Below, in pieces: positions 5,892 to 6,058 of a stretch of 6,058 bases of DNA. The notes beneath the pieces are model-generated. The model saw only the letters and a program-made list of their open reading frames with translations, searched no databases and had not been told where the DNA came from. Position numbers and translations under genes: made by a program. How positions within the stretch are numbered: position 1 is the stretch's first letter; each line of letters opens with the position of its first letter. Source of the DNA: Gammaproteobacteria bacterium (GTDB taxonomy: Bacteria > Pseudomonadota > Gammaproteobacteria > DSM-26407); contig JAQVKR010000175.1 in assembly GCA_028694565.1 (NCBI GenBank), positions 1 to 6,058 of the forward strand, in the 5' to 3' direction.

Positions 5892-6058
5892 TCACTCCGC
5901 CGCCGGCACCGGCTGCAGGCGGGCGCGGCGGCTGCGCTGGCTGACGACGACCAGCCCCAGCAGGATGATCGCCGGCAGGTACATGATCTGCCTGGGGGGA
6001 ATGTCGGCAGGCTCCTGCAGACCCAGCACCTCCCAGTCGAAGTCCACCCGCGCCTCGG
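5892..6058 (-). CDS. C-terminal tail of a membrane protein, probably a fused TRAP transporter permease (5' end outside window)
   Basis: Only the last 54 codons and the TGA stop (5894-5892) are present. The segment opens with EARVDFDWEVLGLQEP, then one hydrophobic helix, IMYLPAIILLGLVVVS (24-39), then the basic stretch QRSRRARLQ, which places the C-terminus in the cytoplasm by the positive-inside rule. A soluble strand-rich piece with an FDWEV motif, a single helix and a short basic end resembles the C-terminal extension (DUF3394) of fused DctQM permeases in TAXI-type TRAP transporters, which take up small organic acids. I make this link from memory and from the neighbouring Usp genes, so it is moderate at best. 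That this is the end of a real gene is more certain: codon use is GC-rich like its neighbours and the reading frame is open to the edge. Confidence 0.5.
   Translation of the reverse strand, partial: EARVDFDWEVLGLQEPADIPPRQIMYLPAIILLGLVVVSQRSRRARLQPVPAAE

Noticed and set aside
1..6058. CRISPR array, tRNA or rRNA
   Set aside because: There are no regularly spaced direct repeats and no cloverleaf or rRNA-like stretch. The only repeats are the two paired elements.

Overview
This 6,058-base window is GC-rich, and every gene I can support is on the minus strand, so transcription runs from right to left. The base composition, the gene families and the type of intergenic repeat suggest a high-GC proteobacterium, perhaps a gammaproteobacterium. 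No rRNA or other taxonomic marker is present, so this placement is weak.

Layout in the direction of transcription. Positions 6058 to 5892 hold the last 54 residues of a membrane protein, probably a TRAP-type transporter permease. Positions 5866 to 5600 hold a 267-bp element with nested inverted repeats. Positions 5562 to 4603 hold two tandem, divergent UspA-family universal stress proteins, separated by a perfect GC-only hairpin. Positions 4479 to 3142 hold a class III PLP aminotransferase. Positions 3126 to 2856 hold a second copy of the same repeat in the same orientation. Positions 2838 to 2002 hold a BKACE-family (DUF849) beta-keto acid cleavage enzyme. It overlaps by 4 bp a molybdopterin/[4Fe-4S] oxidoreductase that starts at 2005 and leaves the window at its left edge with probably only a few residues missing. 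The oxidoreductase frame stays open to the edge with no stop, so a search for closed ORFs would miss it.

A working model, which is inference, is a catabolic locus. The transporter imports a small organic acid or amino compound. The Usp pair modulates uptake or signals energy state, as TeaD does for the ectoine TRAP system. The aminotransferase makes an oxo-acid. The BKACE enzyme uses acetyl-CoA to split a beta-keto acid into acetoacetate and a new acyl-CoA. The molybdoenzyme performs a redox step translated in step with BKACE. A beta-amino acid converted to a beta-keto acid and then cleaved would link the two central enzymes, but the substrate cannot be read from the sequence.

The least expected signals are the paired repeat elements, which carry an internal hairpin with a compensatory base-pair change and flank the usp-usp-aminotransferase block, and the substitutions at positions in BKACE that are catalytic in the characterised enzyme Kce. 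Long plus-strand open frames run opposite nearly all these genes. I treat them as GC-driven shadows.
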